Assembly: GCF_027409185.1 (NCBI RefSeq)
Contig: NC_084462.1
Span: 155,855,490-155,919,489 of the forward strand
Origin: Cynocephalus volans
Taxonomy: Eukaryota > Chordata > Mammalia > Dermoptera > Cynocephalidae
DNA: 64,000 bases
Direction: 5' to 3'
Shown: piece by piece, positions 20,546 to 33,660 of the stretch
Layout of the letters: the number at the start of each line of letters is the position of its first letter
Position numbering within the stretch: the stretch's first letter is position 1
The notes under the pieces: model-generated
The model's input: the letters and a program-made list of their open reading frames with translations, nothing else
Database searches by the model: none
Told to the model about the DNA's origin: nothing
Position numbers and translations under genes: made by a program

Positions 20546-21554
20546 TAGCCATTTAGCTACTCAGGAAGGAACAGCAATGGGAGTCAAGCACAGATCTTTC
20601 TCCAAAGCTCATTCCAGTGAGCATGAGCTCTGTCTCCCAACCAGACAGCAAGTACCTTGAAGGCAGGGTCTTCCCCTTGTGGGAGCAGAGCAGACACTTG
20701 ACAAACTGACGGCTGATGTGTGGGAGGGGCAGGTGCTGACCAGGAGCTGACCCTTTCCCAGGGGGCTGGGCAAATGCAGATAAACATGAGGGGCTAGGGT
20801 GGAGCAACACCACTTGGGACACAGCAGTGCAGGGGACCCTGAGCAGCCGTGGACTGCAGTCTGCATGCCATGCTGGCAGGCCAGCCCGGGCTCCTGAGCC
20901 TGCTCACAAACGCAGGGCTTCCCACACCTGTATTAGTCATACTCTTAGCCCGAAAACGCCTGCCCCGACCCATCCCAACGTCTTGGCTTTCAGCCTCCTG
21001 ACATTTTCCCATTTAGGTCTAGCCTCTCCATTGTCTTGACCCCCTGAATTTTCCCCCAACTATGACCTTTCCTTCTTTTTTAAGGACAATTCAGCATTTG
21101 CTTCCAGGGAGATGTCTCAAGTGGCCCTCTCCTTCTGACCCTGTCCTTGAGCCCTGGACCTGGGTATGACCCGAGGTGGCTGAGAAATGACGTGTCCAAG
21201 GACTGAAATTTCCCCCTTCCCGGCTGGCAGAGAGAACAGCACTAGGCAGCTCTTTGCCAAGGACTTTTTCACTTCATACTCTGGACGTGCTTTATCGCCA
21301 ACAGTTGGCCAAAGTCCCCACCAAGAAGATGCTTGGTTGACCTCTGCCTTCTCCCCCTCCCTCCTGGGCAGGGATTTCCCGTGGACCACCCCAGCCTCAA
21401 CCCCAAGCCCTTCTCCTTCTTTCCACACGCTTCTCCCAGGCAGGATCTGATGACTTCTCTGGCCACCAATGCTGGGCAAGATGCCCCTCATCCAGGTTCC
21501 CACAGCATCTTGAATTGCCCCTCCATGGTGGCCCCTGTCCCTCAGTGCCATGAC

Positions 21555-21700
21555 TGCCTGGTTGCATCTGTCTTGCCTCAAAGATGGTAAGATCTAGGAG
21601 GGCAGATCCTGTGTCTTTTGTTCACCCTTAAATCCCCAGCACTTGCTCAGTGCCTGGTGCAAAGTAGGAGCTTATTGATATGTGTTGAGTGGGCCAATCC
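21555..21700 (+). mobile_element. L2 3' tail
   Basis: It contains 'gatctaggagggcagatcctgtgtc' and 'ctcagtgcctggtgcaaagtagg', an L2 end. Confidence 0.7.
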
Positions 21701-23150
21701 TCAGCGACTAGTCCTCTCCCCACAGAGAAAATGTCCCAAGTCGGCCCCTTCTTTACTCAAATGTCCTTCAGCTCCTCAAAGGTCCCCCTCCGAGACCCCG
21801 TACTCAAGACCTTTCAACTTGGGTGGGCCTCTTTGGCGGTGGTGGGATTTAAGTGTGGGAGAACCTCCTCCTGTTACTGTGTAATCATGTGCTGGGTTGG
21901 TCACCACAGCCCCACCAGCTCCCAGGGGACAAGGCTCATGCTTCGGGCCAAAGCCCAGAACCCAGTGGGAGGCCTGAGGTGGGGCCAAGTTGGAAGGGGG
22001 CCAGGAGGAGAGCCCATGGGTGACCAAATGGTTCCCAGGGGTAGGAAACAAGATGGCACCCGCCACAGGGGTTGGGAACAAGGGAAGCCAGGCAAGGTGC
22101 CCACAGCCTTGTCCCAGGCCTCTGGGGCGACGTGTCGTCACCAAAGGAATAGAAACCTGTACTTTGGGAGCTTGGCAGCCAGGGCTGGGTTTTTCGTGTT
22201 TTCTGTAATTATTTCCCTTTTGTTCTCCCTTAGTATTTAGTAAAGCCCTTTGTGAAAATGCCAGCTGGTCTCAGCTGTGCTAAGAGGAATGACAAAGGGG
22301 GACTCTGTGCATGCCTGGCCCTGTGCTTTAATGGAGGGACCTAGCTTCGTGGTGGCAGCAAAGGCAAGGACCACCAAGGTCAAAGGGAGACACCTCATGT
22401 CCAGACAGCCTCCCTGACACTGAGTCTTCTTTCAGACTCTTCAGACCCCAGCCTCAACAGCCTGCACTTTAGTGAAACCTGGGGGGCTGGGGGACTAGCC
22501 ATCCATGGGTGCATTGAGGGAGGGCATTTGTTTGGATCCCGGTGGTGTCAGAAGCTCTCCTGAAATCCAGAGGCCAGGCACCTGCTGTGCTCAGCTACCC
22601 AAGAGCGAGGCAGTCCCTCCCCAGCTGGGGGTACTTGGCAAGCTGCTGTCGAGGAATCAGGCTCATGAGCTGGCACCAGCAGGTACCTTTCCTTCCTGCT
22701 TTCACAACTCAGCCTTGGCCCTCTGCCTGTCAGCTGCCCACCAGGGGTGGACACTCGGCTGGTCCCTTCCCACCTGCCGGGGACCCACCATGTCCTTGTT
22801 TCCTGTGACTATACCCGCTTCTCCTCCTAAGCCCGTTTCTCACCCCCATTGCGTCTCTCAGCTGCTCCGGTGAAAGGGGCCGGGGGAGACCTTCCTTCTC
22901 AGGAACAATCGCCCCTTTCTGTCTGTTGTGTAAGTGATACTTGAGCAGAGGAAGCCATTTGTAACTAATCGGCTGTGATGTGGAACAGAGCCTTCGGGGA
23001 CATGGAGAGCCCGCCGATAGCTTGGGGCTGTCCCGCCTCTGGACGACAGCTGGATGGTTCTGCTCCTCAGTCTCTGGATGGGGACAGCGGGTCACCCCTT
23101 CCTCCTCTTCCCCCACTCTGCTGGGAGGCCTGAGGGATGCTGGCGGTTGG
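21701..23150. other. Spacer, no gene supported
   Basis: GC-rich sequence with chance ORFs up to 183 codons on both strands. I see no splice-linked or family-like coding signal. Confidence 0.4.
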
Positions 23151-23154
23151 CAGC

Positions 23155-23545
23155 TTCTGCCCATGAAGCATCTACTATGTGCCAGGCTCCATACTTTACA
23201 TGCTCAGTGTATGGAAATCTCCCAGCCACCTTCAAGGGAAGTATTATTGTCCCCATGTTTGAGATGAGAAAATGGAGGTTCAGAGAGGTGCAGTAACTCA
23301 CGCAGGGCCCCACAGCCAGCAGGTAGCAGAAGGGCAGGCAGATGGGCAAGAATGAGCTTGAGGCCCTGCAAGGAGGCAGTGTCGGGCAGGGAGGAAGAGC
23401 CTGCTTCTTACTAGCTGTGTGACCTCAGGCAAGTCTTTCTAACCATCTCAGAGGCTGGCTGTGTGTTTTAAATGAGAAACTGAAAGTCGATTATGTAGCA
23501 CGGTACATTGTAAGTGCTTAGTAACTTCAGCTATGATGATTATTT
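23155..23545. mobile_element. Two abutting MIRs in opposite orientation
   Basis: A reverse MIR (23155-23345, 'gcatctactatgtgccagg...aaaatggaggttcagagagg') is followed by a forward MIR (23395-23545, 'ttactagctgtgtgacctcaggcaag'). Confidence 0.8.
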
Positions 23546-24774
23546 CCTGGAGAAGGGGGACACAGGTGGACCAGATCACCTCCACCAAGTTTCAAGCAGA
23601 CCGTGCCATGGTCACCAGTCAGGGAAGCTGTCCCAGAAGAGGCAAGGCTTCCGGGTAATTCCTCTGTCCTCCCAGGGGTGGGGCCAGCTCCAAAGGTCCC
23701 CTTGTCCAAAGAGCGAGGACCTGGGGAGAAGATAGGGGAGAAGAGGACGACCACTTCTATCGAGCGTCTTCTCTGTAGCAGGCACAGAAGAGATAGAGAT
23801 GGTGCCGGTTCATAGACAACCACAGACAGTTATGAATGAGCATCTGAAGGACCACAGGCAAGGTGTGAAGTGCTACAGGTGCATAAAGGGTGGGGAACAT
23901 GATGCTGGTGTATGTGTGCGCACGTGAGGCGGGGGATCAAAGTAAATATTGAATCTCCCTGGCGTGGGAATCCTAACCATCTCTTCCCCCAGGAAAGGCA
24001 CCCAAGCCCAGCTGGAAGATTCTTTGAAAGGGGAGGGGAGATGAGCTCCAGAACCAGGGCCTGAGGCTTGTTGGGCAAGGAGGTGTTACTGGCCATATTT
24101 TCAAGGTGGCAGTGTGACAAGTCTTCTGCAGGGACTTCTCCACAGGAAAAAAAAGTAACGCCTACTCTCTGGGTAGTAACTGAAGGACTTTCTGAGCAAC
24201 GAGGAGGGAGGGGCTTGGGGTCTCTTCACCTTCAGAAGCAGAGGAAGCAGCCCCTCACCCTCAGGACACTGTGTCCAAAGGCTGCAGAGTCTGGGGAGGC
24301 AGCCAGTCTGGCCCTGAAGACTGTGGCTCGGTGTCCCTGAGCTGGCAGAGGGGTGAAGAGCCTGGAGTCTCTGCTTGGCAGGCAACATAGTGCTTACCCT
24401 GATCCCAGGAGCCCAGGGGGGTTCAGAAGCAAGAGGCTTCTGTTCTTGTCAGGAATGACATTGTCTCCATTACAGATTGGGAGGTCAGTGGAGACAGTAT
24501 GGACTAAACATCTCATCACTGGACCAGAGTGGATCTGGGTGAGAACTGTGAGGGCCTGCATCTGTTCCATTTTAACATCATTTCTTTGGGTGTTAACCCC
24601 TGGTCAGTTGTCACCCGTACTTCAGAGAGGGGGGACTGGAGGGGGCAAGTCAGCAGGACCAGAGGACCTGTGTGGTAGATGCTGAGTTGGCCCCTGTGGC
24701 AGAGTGGAGACCCCTGGTGGGGTTGGCCTGAGCTAACCAAAGAGGAGAGAGAAGCTGCGTTCCCTGTGGGTCCT

Positions 24775-25480
24775 TCATTCACTCAGTCCCACTCAGCACC
24801 AGCTCTGGGCTCAGTGCTGGGGACACCAAGGCAATGATGGCCCTTGAGGGGTTTCTAGTCCTGAGGGAAAGTCTTAACATTGCCTTAAACAATACCAACT
24901 GTGTGCAAAACAAAACCCCAGGGCCTCAGACACAGACTCACGGTTGCGGGTGTGTGAATGGCTCTGAAACTTCCCGATGGCGTGTCCTCTCGAGTGCCTT
25001 CAGGCATGTGAAAGATAGAATGTTCCGGAGGCTTCTGAGGAGGTCCACAGAGGGGAAAAGAAAGAGTCAGGGAAGGTTTCACAATGCTTCCGTAGGAGCA
25101 TTACCTACAGAGAAGGTAATGCTCATGCAGCACCTTACAGGAGGAATTGAAGTTTATCAGGAATAGAAGGGCAGAAAGAGCGTTGTGGTCAAGGAGAGTA
25201 GCTGGACGAGATGTGGGTTAGTTGAAGAACTCTGAGGAATCTGGTGGGGCTGGACTGGGTGCAGGGGACGGGAAGGGCTATGCCTGGAGGTGAGGCTAGA
25301 ATGGAAGGCTGGGGTCAGATTGCGAAGAGCTTTTGAAGGCCATGCTGACAGTTCAGTTTATTCTAAGGGCCCAGGGAGCCATCGCAGGTTTTTGAGCAGG
25401 GGAATGATGTGGCTAGGCGTATATTTTGGATAAAGAACTGGAGACAACTGAGGGTTTGGCCTAGAGGCAAGAAGACCAGA
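24775..25480 (+). repeat. Old interspersed repeat, family unassigned
   Basis: The wording resembles a mammal-wide element: 'cactcagcaccagctctgggctcagtgctggggacacc', then 'gaaggtttcacaatgcttc', then 'ttgaaggccatgctgac', then 'tttgagcaggggaatgatgtggct'. A relative lies at 56860-57290. Confidence 0.5.
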
Positions 25481-25554
25481 TCTGTGGTTACTGCAGAGCT
25501 AAGAGGGACCTAAATCAGGACAGTGGCTGTTGGAGGAGATAGGACGAGACCCAA

Positions 25555-25965
25555 TGTCACTTGATAAAAGAGTTCATTTCTCAGCCTTCTTTGGAACTGG
25601 CTGTGGTTTTGTGACTAAGTTCTGGCCAATCTCTGACCCTTAGGACTTCTTAGGGTTGTGGGTATAAGTGGAAGTATTGGGTTTGACCTCTGGGAAGTAC
25701 CCTTAAAGGAAGGAGCGCGTCTTACTTCTTCCCTATCTGCCAAGCTCTGCCTGGAACTCAAATGTGATGGTAGAAGTTCTTGCAGTCATTTTGGACCATA
25801 AGAATGAGTTGGAAGGAAATTGGATCCCTGAAAACTTTGTGGAGTTTCCCTGGCCTGCTTATATCCAGAATCGTTTTATGTGAAGGGGAAATAAACTTCT
25901 ACCTTGTTTAGCCACTGTTATTTTCGAGTTTTCTGTTAAAATGTGTGCTGTTTCACATTTTTGCC
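25555..25965 (+). mobile_element. LTR-like remnant (MaLR/ERVL type)
   Basis: It ends with 'gaaataaacttctaccttgtttagccactgttattt', the polyadenylation-signal and terminal theme of MaLR/ERVL LTRs. The exact subfamily is not assigned. Confidence 0.55.
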
Positions 25966-26794
25966 TTCCAAAGGCAAGTAAATGAATCTCTGAGCCAGCC
26001 AGCCACAAAAACAACAAACAAAAAGCACAGGTGAGTAAGTGAGCTCCACAGTTGTACGAGTTCCATAAAAAGAAGACTGCATTCTTACATGACTTCTCCC
26101 GGGGGATGAGTTATATCACTGTTTTCTAGGAAGAACTAGGGCTTTCCCATCCCTTCCCAGGTCAAAGCAGGCAGGGGGAGGCCACTGTTTAGGATACAGA
26201 TGTTGCGACCCAGCCAAACTAGACCAGCCTCTCCAGACGAATCTCTCCCTTGCCGGCTGTCATCTTCTCCCTGAGAGCACAGAAAGGAAACTGTGTTGGG
26301 GGCAAGCGGTGCAAAGGGGAGCCAGATTAGCTCTCCTTATGGTTGGATTCCCAGGGGTGGAGGAGACAGAAAGTCTAGCGGAGCCTTCAGCAGACAGACA
26401 GTGGACCTCCAGCTGGCCCCTTGGGCCCCAGCTCTTCTGTGAGTCAAAGAACACTTGGCTGCTTCTGCAGAGATCCTCCTCTGCCTCCAGCTCCCATCAT
26501 CTCGAAGGGTGGGGGCCTCGAGTCTACAGCCCAAGAGGCCCTAAGGGGCAGGATTGGCTCCTACTTTGGGTGTAATGAGGTGGGGGTGGGAGAGCATGGA
26601 GTGGGAAGGGAGGTGGAGTTGGGTCTGGAAGCTGACATCTGCAATTTTGCTCTCTAGCTTTCCAGCTCTAGCTTCAGGTTGGGAAAGCTTTGGGGAGTCC
26701 ATTTCTCCCGGATGAGGAATCCAGTGCTCCAGGTGACATCAGGTACCTGAATCACTTTTGTATCTTTCTCCCAGGAACCTGCAGACTTCCCTGG

Positions 26795-27020
26795 AGCCCA
26801 TATTTACTGAGCACTTACTACGTGCCAAGTCCCATGTAGACATGTGTGATCTCATTCAATCCTCACAACAGCCCCGAGAGGTTGGTGTCTGCCCATTTTA
26901 GTGATGAGAGTAATGAGGCACAGAAAGGCTAAGTAACTTGCCTCAGGTCACCCAGCTAGAAAATGCTGAGCTAGACCTTGAACACGAGTCACGTGACTCT
27001 GAAGACCACACTTTCTGTAC
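26795..27020 (-). mobile_element. MIR SINE
   Basis: It contains 'tttactgagcacttactacgtgcc', 'aatcctcacaacagccc' and 'taacttgcctcaggtcacccagctag', a nearly full-length reverse MIR. Confidence 0.85.
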
Positions 27021-27264
27021 TAGGCATCGCTGGGGAGCCCCAGAGGCAGGGGAGGCTTATGCCTGAGGTCACAGAGGGCAGTTTCCAGGTCGTGGCAGAC
27101 CTAGATCAGATTGTGAAGGAGGGGCCCCATCCTGGGCACCTGGAAGGCCCTTTCCAGGGCCTTTTCAGCCCTCCTGTCTCTCATCCCATCCCACCACCTG
27201 TCCCTTTGCCTCCAGCCTTGTTTTCACTTCTGGATGTCTGGAAAGGTTTTGAGTGACACAATTT

Positions 27265-27460
27265 ATGATTCAACCAATAATAATAATAATTCCTTATAGA
27301 GATATTTGAATTTCCAACCCCTTTCACATACTTTGTGTGCTGAAAACACCACTGTGAGGCGGGCAAATGAGGAGATGGAGACTGAGAAAGGATAAAGGAC
27401 TTGTCCAGGGCCACACAGCTGGCGAGGGTAGGGGTCAGGGCCAGAACACACTCTCCTGGC
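27265..27460 (-). mobile_element. MIR SINE
   Basis: A reverse MIR with 'gcaaatgaggagatggagactgagaaagg' and 'ggccacacagctggcgagg', preceded by an AAT run. Confidence 0.75.
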
Positions 27461-27814
27461 TCCCAGGTGGGGCTCTGCCCCTTAGGCTGCATGGAGCCTG
27501 ACCTCTGACCTCTGGCCTCCTAGCACTTTTTGAATGACAACTACCTTATTCCAGGCCCTGTGTTAGGTACTGAGGAAGATTTCAAGGCTTAAGACACTCT
27601 CAGACATTGAGGTGCTCAAACCCAGCAGTAATAGGAAGAAAAACTGAGGAATCACCCCTAAGACACAGAGATAGTACAGCAGCGATGGGGGGGGTCTTAG
27701 GAAAGTCTATGGGAGGTATCATTCCTTCCAGGGCCACCTGAATCTCTCCAGAGACCAGACATTCTCAATAGCCAAGTGCTGCATTCATGGTGCTTGCCAT
27801 ATCCAAATACCTAC

Positions 27815-27850
27815 ACTATTTATTTATTTATTTATTTAATTAATTTGTTT
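27815..27850. repeat. (TTTA)n simple repeat
   Basis: About five TTTA units, then TTAA-rich sequence. Confidence 0.8.
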
Positions 27851-29090
27851 TTTGTACTTACAATGTTTTTAAAGGAAATTTTATATCACTACCTTAAATG
27901 GAAAGGTAACTGTAAAAAATCAATTAAATTATAGCTGGATGTTGCCAGCGAAGACTCTGAGCCTAAGGCCTGCTCTCCTAAAAAGGAAACCTAGCAAGTG
28001 TTAGTGAGGTATTAGAGACATATTAGCCCTTAACTGAGGCTTTTTCCCCTGACTCATTAGAAGGTTGGAAAGTGGATTGGAAAGGGGACAGTTTTCTCAC
28101 TCCATGATTCAATGTTACTAAAGCTGTGTTCGATTGCAGTTAAAATCATCTCATACATTCACCCGATCAACTAGTGGCAAAGAAAATGAACATTTTAAGC
28201 CCATGGTCAGGATAGATGTGATGCCTTGGGGAGCAGAGCCTCAGGTGGCAAGCCACCAGGGGCCGTATGGAGGGTTCATGGCGTCTTCTCTCTGAAAAAG
28301 AACAAAAAAGATGGGTAGACTTCTCAGCTTTGGCACATCCTTCTGCAACTTGCAAAAAGATGTTTTAAGCATTTGATGCTCACAGTCCTGTAAAGCACAC
28401 AAAACGGTGTTTTCTTTTATGGCTGAGAAACCTCAGCTAGTGAGGGTTGCAAGGACCACCCACAGTCATCTAGCAGGTGACCCCACAAAATACTGAGCAA
28501 ATGCTTGATCACCCTCTCTGGAGTCACCCCATCCTCAAGCAGAAGAATGTAGTATTCACTTTGTAAGAAGAACCTGTCCCCTACTGACGCAAAACCCGGA
28601 CTCTGCAGAGCCAACCAAGAACTTCTGCAGGAGCTATCTGAGAGTCTGATCTCTGTCTTCAAAACGCGTTTACCTTTCTTTGGGGGGCTCTCTTTCTGAT
28701 TCCAGCAGCTACCACCCTGTTGGTCTCAGGGGGACTCAGGGGAAGTAAGGTCAAAGGGGGAACAAACACCAAAGGAATAGGAATGGGTCACAGTCCAGAG
28801 CCTGAGACAGCTGCCCCCCAGTATCAATGGCTGTTGGCCTCAGTTCCTGGCTAGCGCTCATCTTACAGCCTGCCACCTGGGAGTTCCCCCAACACTTTGC
28901 AGCTTCTTCATGGTTCAGATCAAGAGAACCCTGTTCCCAGCCCTCTGCTGGGCCAGGCCTTTCCAGCTCAGGGCTGGCTCCCGTGCCAAGAGGCGTGCTT
29001 TTCACAACTGATCTCAGCAATGCTTCCTTTCAAATGAGATCCACCCTCTACATTGAGGGGTGTGGCCTAGCAGTAAAAACACATCATCTT
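27851..29090. other. Spacer, no gene supported
   Basis: Mixed unique-looking sequence. A weak reverse MIR trace is possible near 28376-28480. Confidence 0.35.
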
Positions 29091-29094
29091 TGTC

Positions 29095-29950
29095 TTAATT
29101 AAACAATTAACATATATTCATTGTAGAAAACACAAATTAACATAAAGAATAAAAGAAAAGTCACCCAATCTCATCACCCAGAAAAAGCCCCTATTAATAT
29201 TTTGTGGTGTGTATATACTTCTAGATTTTTTTCTATGAGTGCATATTTTTTCCTTATAAAAATGACATCATATTGTTTTGCAGCATGCATTTTCTTTATT
29301 TCATTATATTTTGGGAATGCTTTTCATATTGGCAATGAAAACTCTACAGCCTTGCTGCTCAAAGTGTGGTCCAGGGACAGGCAGCATGGGCATCACCTGG
29401 AAGATTTCGGATGTGCAGGATTTTAAGTCCCATCCCAGACCAATTGAATCAGAATCTGCATTTTAACAAGACCTCTGGTGGATTTTCTTGTGTACATTAA
29501 AATTTGATAGTGCTGCTGTTTGGCATCATTGTTAATGGCTACACGACCAGGGAACACTTACAACTGCATAGCTGAAGTTTTCTTTCCAAACTCACCTATA
29601 GTTGGGCATTTAGGTTATGGGTACTGTTTTCTCCATTATTAATAATGCCGTGAGCATCTTTATAATATTTGTTGCTCATGTCCCTGAAATTCGTAGAGGT
29701 AGAGTTTCTGGGTCAAAAGCTTTTGATGCTTATTGTCAAATTGTCCTACAAAAGGTTGTTCCAGTTTACACTCCCTGCAATGTCTGAGAGTGATGAGATC
29801 CCTACACCCTGGCAGTTCTGGTATTTTCATTCTTTGACATCTCTACTCATCAGATCCATGAAAGTTGTGTCTCACAGAAAGTTTTGGACACATTTCCTCG
29901 GTTATTAGCTAGTCCAGTCGAACATTTCTCCATATGAGTATTGGCAATTT
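29095..29950 (-). mobile_element. Old L1 3'-end fragment, split by MER5A
   Basis: L1M-type 3'-end text ('ttaacatatattcattgtagaaaacac', 'tattaataatgccgtgagcatc', 'gagtttctgggtcaaaagc') lies on both sides of an inserted MER5A-like element. Confidence 0.6.
29348..29520 (+). mobile_element. MER5A-like hAT MITE
   Basis: It contains 'ctgctcaaagtgtggtccagggacaggcagcatgggcatcacctgg', 'ccagaccaattgaatcagaatctgcattttaacaag' and 'aatttgatagtgctg'. It is non-autonomous with no ORF. Confidence 0.85.
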
Positions 29951-30379
29951 GCATTTTTTCTGGCTGTGTGCCTGCTGGGGTCTTTTATACCCCAAGCCCA
30001 CTGAGATAGTGAGAGGTGTTGCCAGGGAGGGTTGCCGGGAGAGTGGCCCGAGCCCAGCTCGGGTATAGAATCCTGCACATAGTGGACACTCATGTCATTG
30101 CCTGGCTGAGGGCATAGTGAGCTTGGGCCAAAACTCAGACCCAGCCTGGCTCTTCTGTGGGTCCCAGCCTGCGCTGTGTCCAGATCCCAGAGCAAGTGCC
30201 CAGCCAAGGCTCCACCTCCTGGCCTGGGCTGCCACCCAGGATGGGCTTGCAGGCTGGGCCGGGCACCTCATGGCCCCTCAGTTCAGCAGGCAGGCTGGCC
30301 AGGTGTGCTGGGGGAGCCAGTGAAGAGGACAATTCAGGGAAGTGACCATACCCGGTCTCAGAGCTCCCCAGCACGTATT

Positions 30380-30760
30380 GTGAGCCACCCACTGGCCACG
30401 GTTGCTGTAGCTGCTGAGGCGGCAGCAGGAAGTGTGGCGCTTACTCAGCCTCCGGCTGCACGTGGCTGGGTTTGCTGCCTCCCCGCCCCCCCTCCAGCCT
30501 TCCTCCCAGGCTCAGCCTGCCCAGCCAGCAGCTGGGGGAAGCAGTGTGTGGGGAGGAAGCAGAGGGCCCGCCCCCCACATCCCCTGCGAGGCTGCACCTG
30601 TGCCCTGCCGGCCCTGCCACCTGTTGCCTGACTGGGGAGGAGCCTGCCCTGGGGCCTTGGCAGCAGAGCCAGGAGTGGGCTGGGCTGTGGGTGGGCAGGC
30701 AGGCTTGGAGCGGGCCCCTGCGCTGACATCCACTGAAAGCACCACCTCAGGGGGCTCACT
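30380..30760. other. GC-rich patch in the spacer
   Basis: A GC-rich segment with some CpG and repeated CAGC/GGCTG words, no recognised repeat and no gene. It could be a conserved regulatory element; that is only inference. Confidence 0.3.
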
Positions 30761-30784
30761 CCACTCAGTCCCCATGGCCACTGG

Positions 30785-31055
30785 GACTATATAGATTATT
30801 ATCTCCCTTTAACAAACAAGGAAACTCAAGTTCAGAACATAAGAGCAGTAATAGCCTAATCTAGAGATTGCTTATAGGTGCCAGGAACTCCGCGGAGCAT
30901 TGTACACTTGAACCTGTTTAGGACTCACAGGAGTAGCGGAGTCAGTAGTAACCCCATTTTCTGAGGACAGCAAGGCATAGAGAGGTGAAGGCACTCCCTC
31001 TGGGTCACACAGCCTGTGAGGGCAGACCTCCCTGTCTGACTTCAAAGCTCACACC
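30785..31055 (-). mobile_element. Two reverse MIR fragments
   Basis: Two MIR cores occur ('aacaaggaaactcaagttcag' and 'cagcaaggcatagagaggtgaagg...gtcacacagcctgtgagg'). Confidence 0.7.
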
Positions 31056-32764
31056 CTTCCAGAGCCCCAGGCCTGGCTGAAAGCAGCAGTGGGGAAAGGG
31101 GGAGGGGCCAGCCCACTGCCCTCCTTAGACTGTCTCAGTGCGGGCCACGTGTCCCTTGCAGGAGCACCCAAGCTGTCCCTCACATGATGCCACTCAGCAA
31201 GAGGCCCTGATCCTGGGCCTGTATCGCCATCCTCTGCTGTGTCTCCTTCTCTCTGACAGGTGCCCTGGGGACTCTCAGATGGCTGTCTTTCTCCTCCTCT
31301 GGCTGTGTCAATTCTACTCTGTGCCACTGGACTCCGGGTTTCTCTGGCTCTTCCTTCTGGTAGGCAAAAGAGGACAAGAGGGATTTGCATGGAATGTGAC
31401 AAACAACCTGTTCAGTGGACATTTCTGCCTCTAACTGTGGCCCCCAGTTGCCATGGGCAGCAGAAAAGTGTCCCCCAGCTGGGAGCTGCATGGGTAAAGG
31501 ATAAAGCCAAGGGGAAGGGAGGAGGGTTATGTTCAGGGACTGGGGGGGCCTTGGGGCTGGGGTCTGGAGGATGAGCAGCTCCTGTTCCCCAGAACTAGGG
31601 AGGGTGGAGCGGCCCTGGGCCCCCCACAGCCAGCCCCTTTCACCTTCCGCTAGCTGGCGGCCCTGGCCTGCCCTAGGGCTGTAGCAGCTGTTCCTGCTGA
31701 TGCAAGCTGGTGGCCAGAGAGGATGGGTGGGAGGGGAGGAAGGAGGGAGTTGTTCTCAGAGTGAGGGTCTCTGAGTAAGCCTGTTGACAAGCTTTTGAGT
31801 CTGCAAGACAGGACTCCGGGTTCCCAACCAGATTCACTTCTGTCCCAAGTGGGGCTCAAGGCCAGGCCTCCAGGCCTTTCACGGTCAGGGTGGAGTCCAA
31901 CCGCCAGCTGTCATGGCAATCTATGTCTCTCCAGGACTGCACAGAAAGGCCTGGAACCCACTGCCTAGGGGACCAGGGGCTCAGAGTACGTGGTAACGGG
32001 CAAGCCCATGGGTGTGCCAGGAGGAACCCCACAGGGCAGGCCCCAGAAAGGGGCCCATCTTTGGCTCGGCCACTTCCTTCCAGTCCTTGCCTTTTCCCGG
32101 CAGTGTCTCCTGGGTCTGGCCTAACTAAGTTGGGCTTCAGCCCAGCTGGCTGGCCTCCAGGTGGATTTGGGACAGACAGCTGGGATGTGGTGTTTCCCGC
32201 TCTGCAGAGATGGAGGCTGGAGATGGGGCTGTGACAGGGCCGGAGGCTGGAGTGTGGGTCTGGCTACTCAACCTCAGCCGGATGATGGGGTCAGGGGTGG
32301 GTGGGAGGCTGGCTGGGATGTCTTTGATGGAGGTTGATGTGTCAAAGGATCAGGGCCAGGTGGCCCCCCCATACCTCCACCCATTCTTTATCCCAGTGGG
32401 GAAAGAAAGGGCCATTGCCCCTGAGACCTGAGGGGGTCCCTCTGGCAGGCCAGCCAGCTGGTCCTAGACCCCCCTTCTGTGTCATCCCTGATGACTCTCA
32501 CTCCTTCAGAAGAATAGCTCCTTTCCTCCCTGCGGTCAGGTCAGCCTGGCCTAGGGTAGCATTTGGCACTGTTCACTCGCCTCTTATTGCATGTCCTGGG
32601 GGACTTTGTCATAGCTGCCTGGACTCCTCAATTCTGGTGCACTGTGTTCAGCTCCTCAGGACAACTTGTGCTTGGCTCTATGGGGCACAGATGAATAAAT
32701 AACACAGCCATCCCTTCCCCCCCACCCCATGGGACACACATACAGCTGCCAGGTTCAGCTTTGG
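31056..32764. other. Spacer, no gene supported
   Basis: GC-rich sequence with only chance ORFs, and no repeat I can name. Confidence 0.4.
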
Positions 32765-33190
32765 TCATTCTTTCTGTCCTCCCCTGTCTAGACAGCTCTG
32801 ATCCATCCTTTGAGGCCCACATCAAATGGGAAGATGCTCCTGCTCCTCCTTACCCGCTGCAGGTGGAATTGTGCACCTCCCCCTCTGTGCTCCCTTAGCA
32901 CAGAGCACATAGCAGACGCTGAGTGAATGAACTTCCCAATGAGCCATTCTGATCCTGACTCTCTCCTGCTCAAAAATGTTGCATGGCTCCCCATTGCAAA
33001 AAGGCCTCTTGCACTTTTCAGCATCATCATCCCCTAGGCTGTGCCAGAGAACTCTCCACTTCAGTTGAGTGGTCTCTCAGCTTTCCACAAAACTTACCCT
33101 GAACCTTCCCCCCTCTACTCTCCTGCTCGGGCCATCCCTCCTGGAATGCACTACCATCACATTCGCCTATTGAAACCCTTCCCACTCTGC
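32765..33190 (+). mobile_element. Two consecutive L2 fragments
   Basis: The first shows 'tttgaggcccacatcaaatgggaagatgc' and ends 'cagacgctgagtgaatgaa'. The second starts 'ctgctcaaaaatgttgcatggctccccattgc'. Confidence 0.7.
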
Positions 33191-33404
33191 AAGGACTGGG
33201 GTCTCCTGGTGCCCTGGGAGGCTGATTGCTCCCAAAGGACATGGGAGAGCTCCCCTGGGGTACCCAGGGCTCCTCTTCCACCTCCTCCCCCAGCTTCCGC
33301 TCTCTACAGCCAATGGTGTTGAACAATTCCCACTGTATATCCATAAATTTGAAGCAAGCAGCAGCTGACAGCCTCCCATGAATGACCCCATGTGCGTGCA
33401 CATG

Positions 33405-33660
33405 GAGAGTGTCACTGTGTATGAATGAACATATAGATGTTCATGTAAAGATTTGAACAAGCCTGTGCATGAGGACAGACCTGTGTGAGTGCTTGGAATT
33501 GTGCAGGAATGAATGTACCTGTGCCTGTATAAAAGTGGGTGAACATGCCTCTGTATGCATGCCAAAACATGTGCATGCACTTATGTGCACTGATGGTGTG
33601 TGCTTGTATGTGCAGGCGAATTTCTGTGTGCATGTGGGTGTATGTGTACTGGTTTGCTTC
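33405..33660. repeat. Decayed GT/GCATG-rich block
   Basis: Loose alternation of TG, TGCATG and GTGTATG words runs over 250 bp with no clear unit length. Cys/His-rich ORFs across it are compositional artefacts. Confidence 0.65.
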
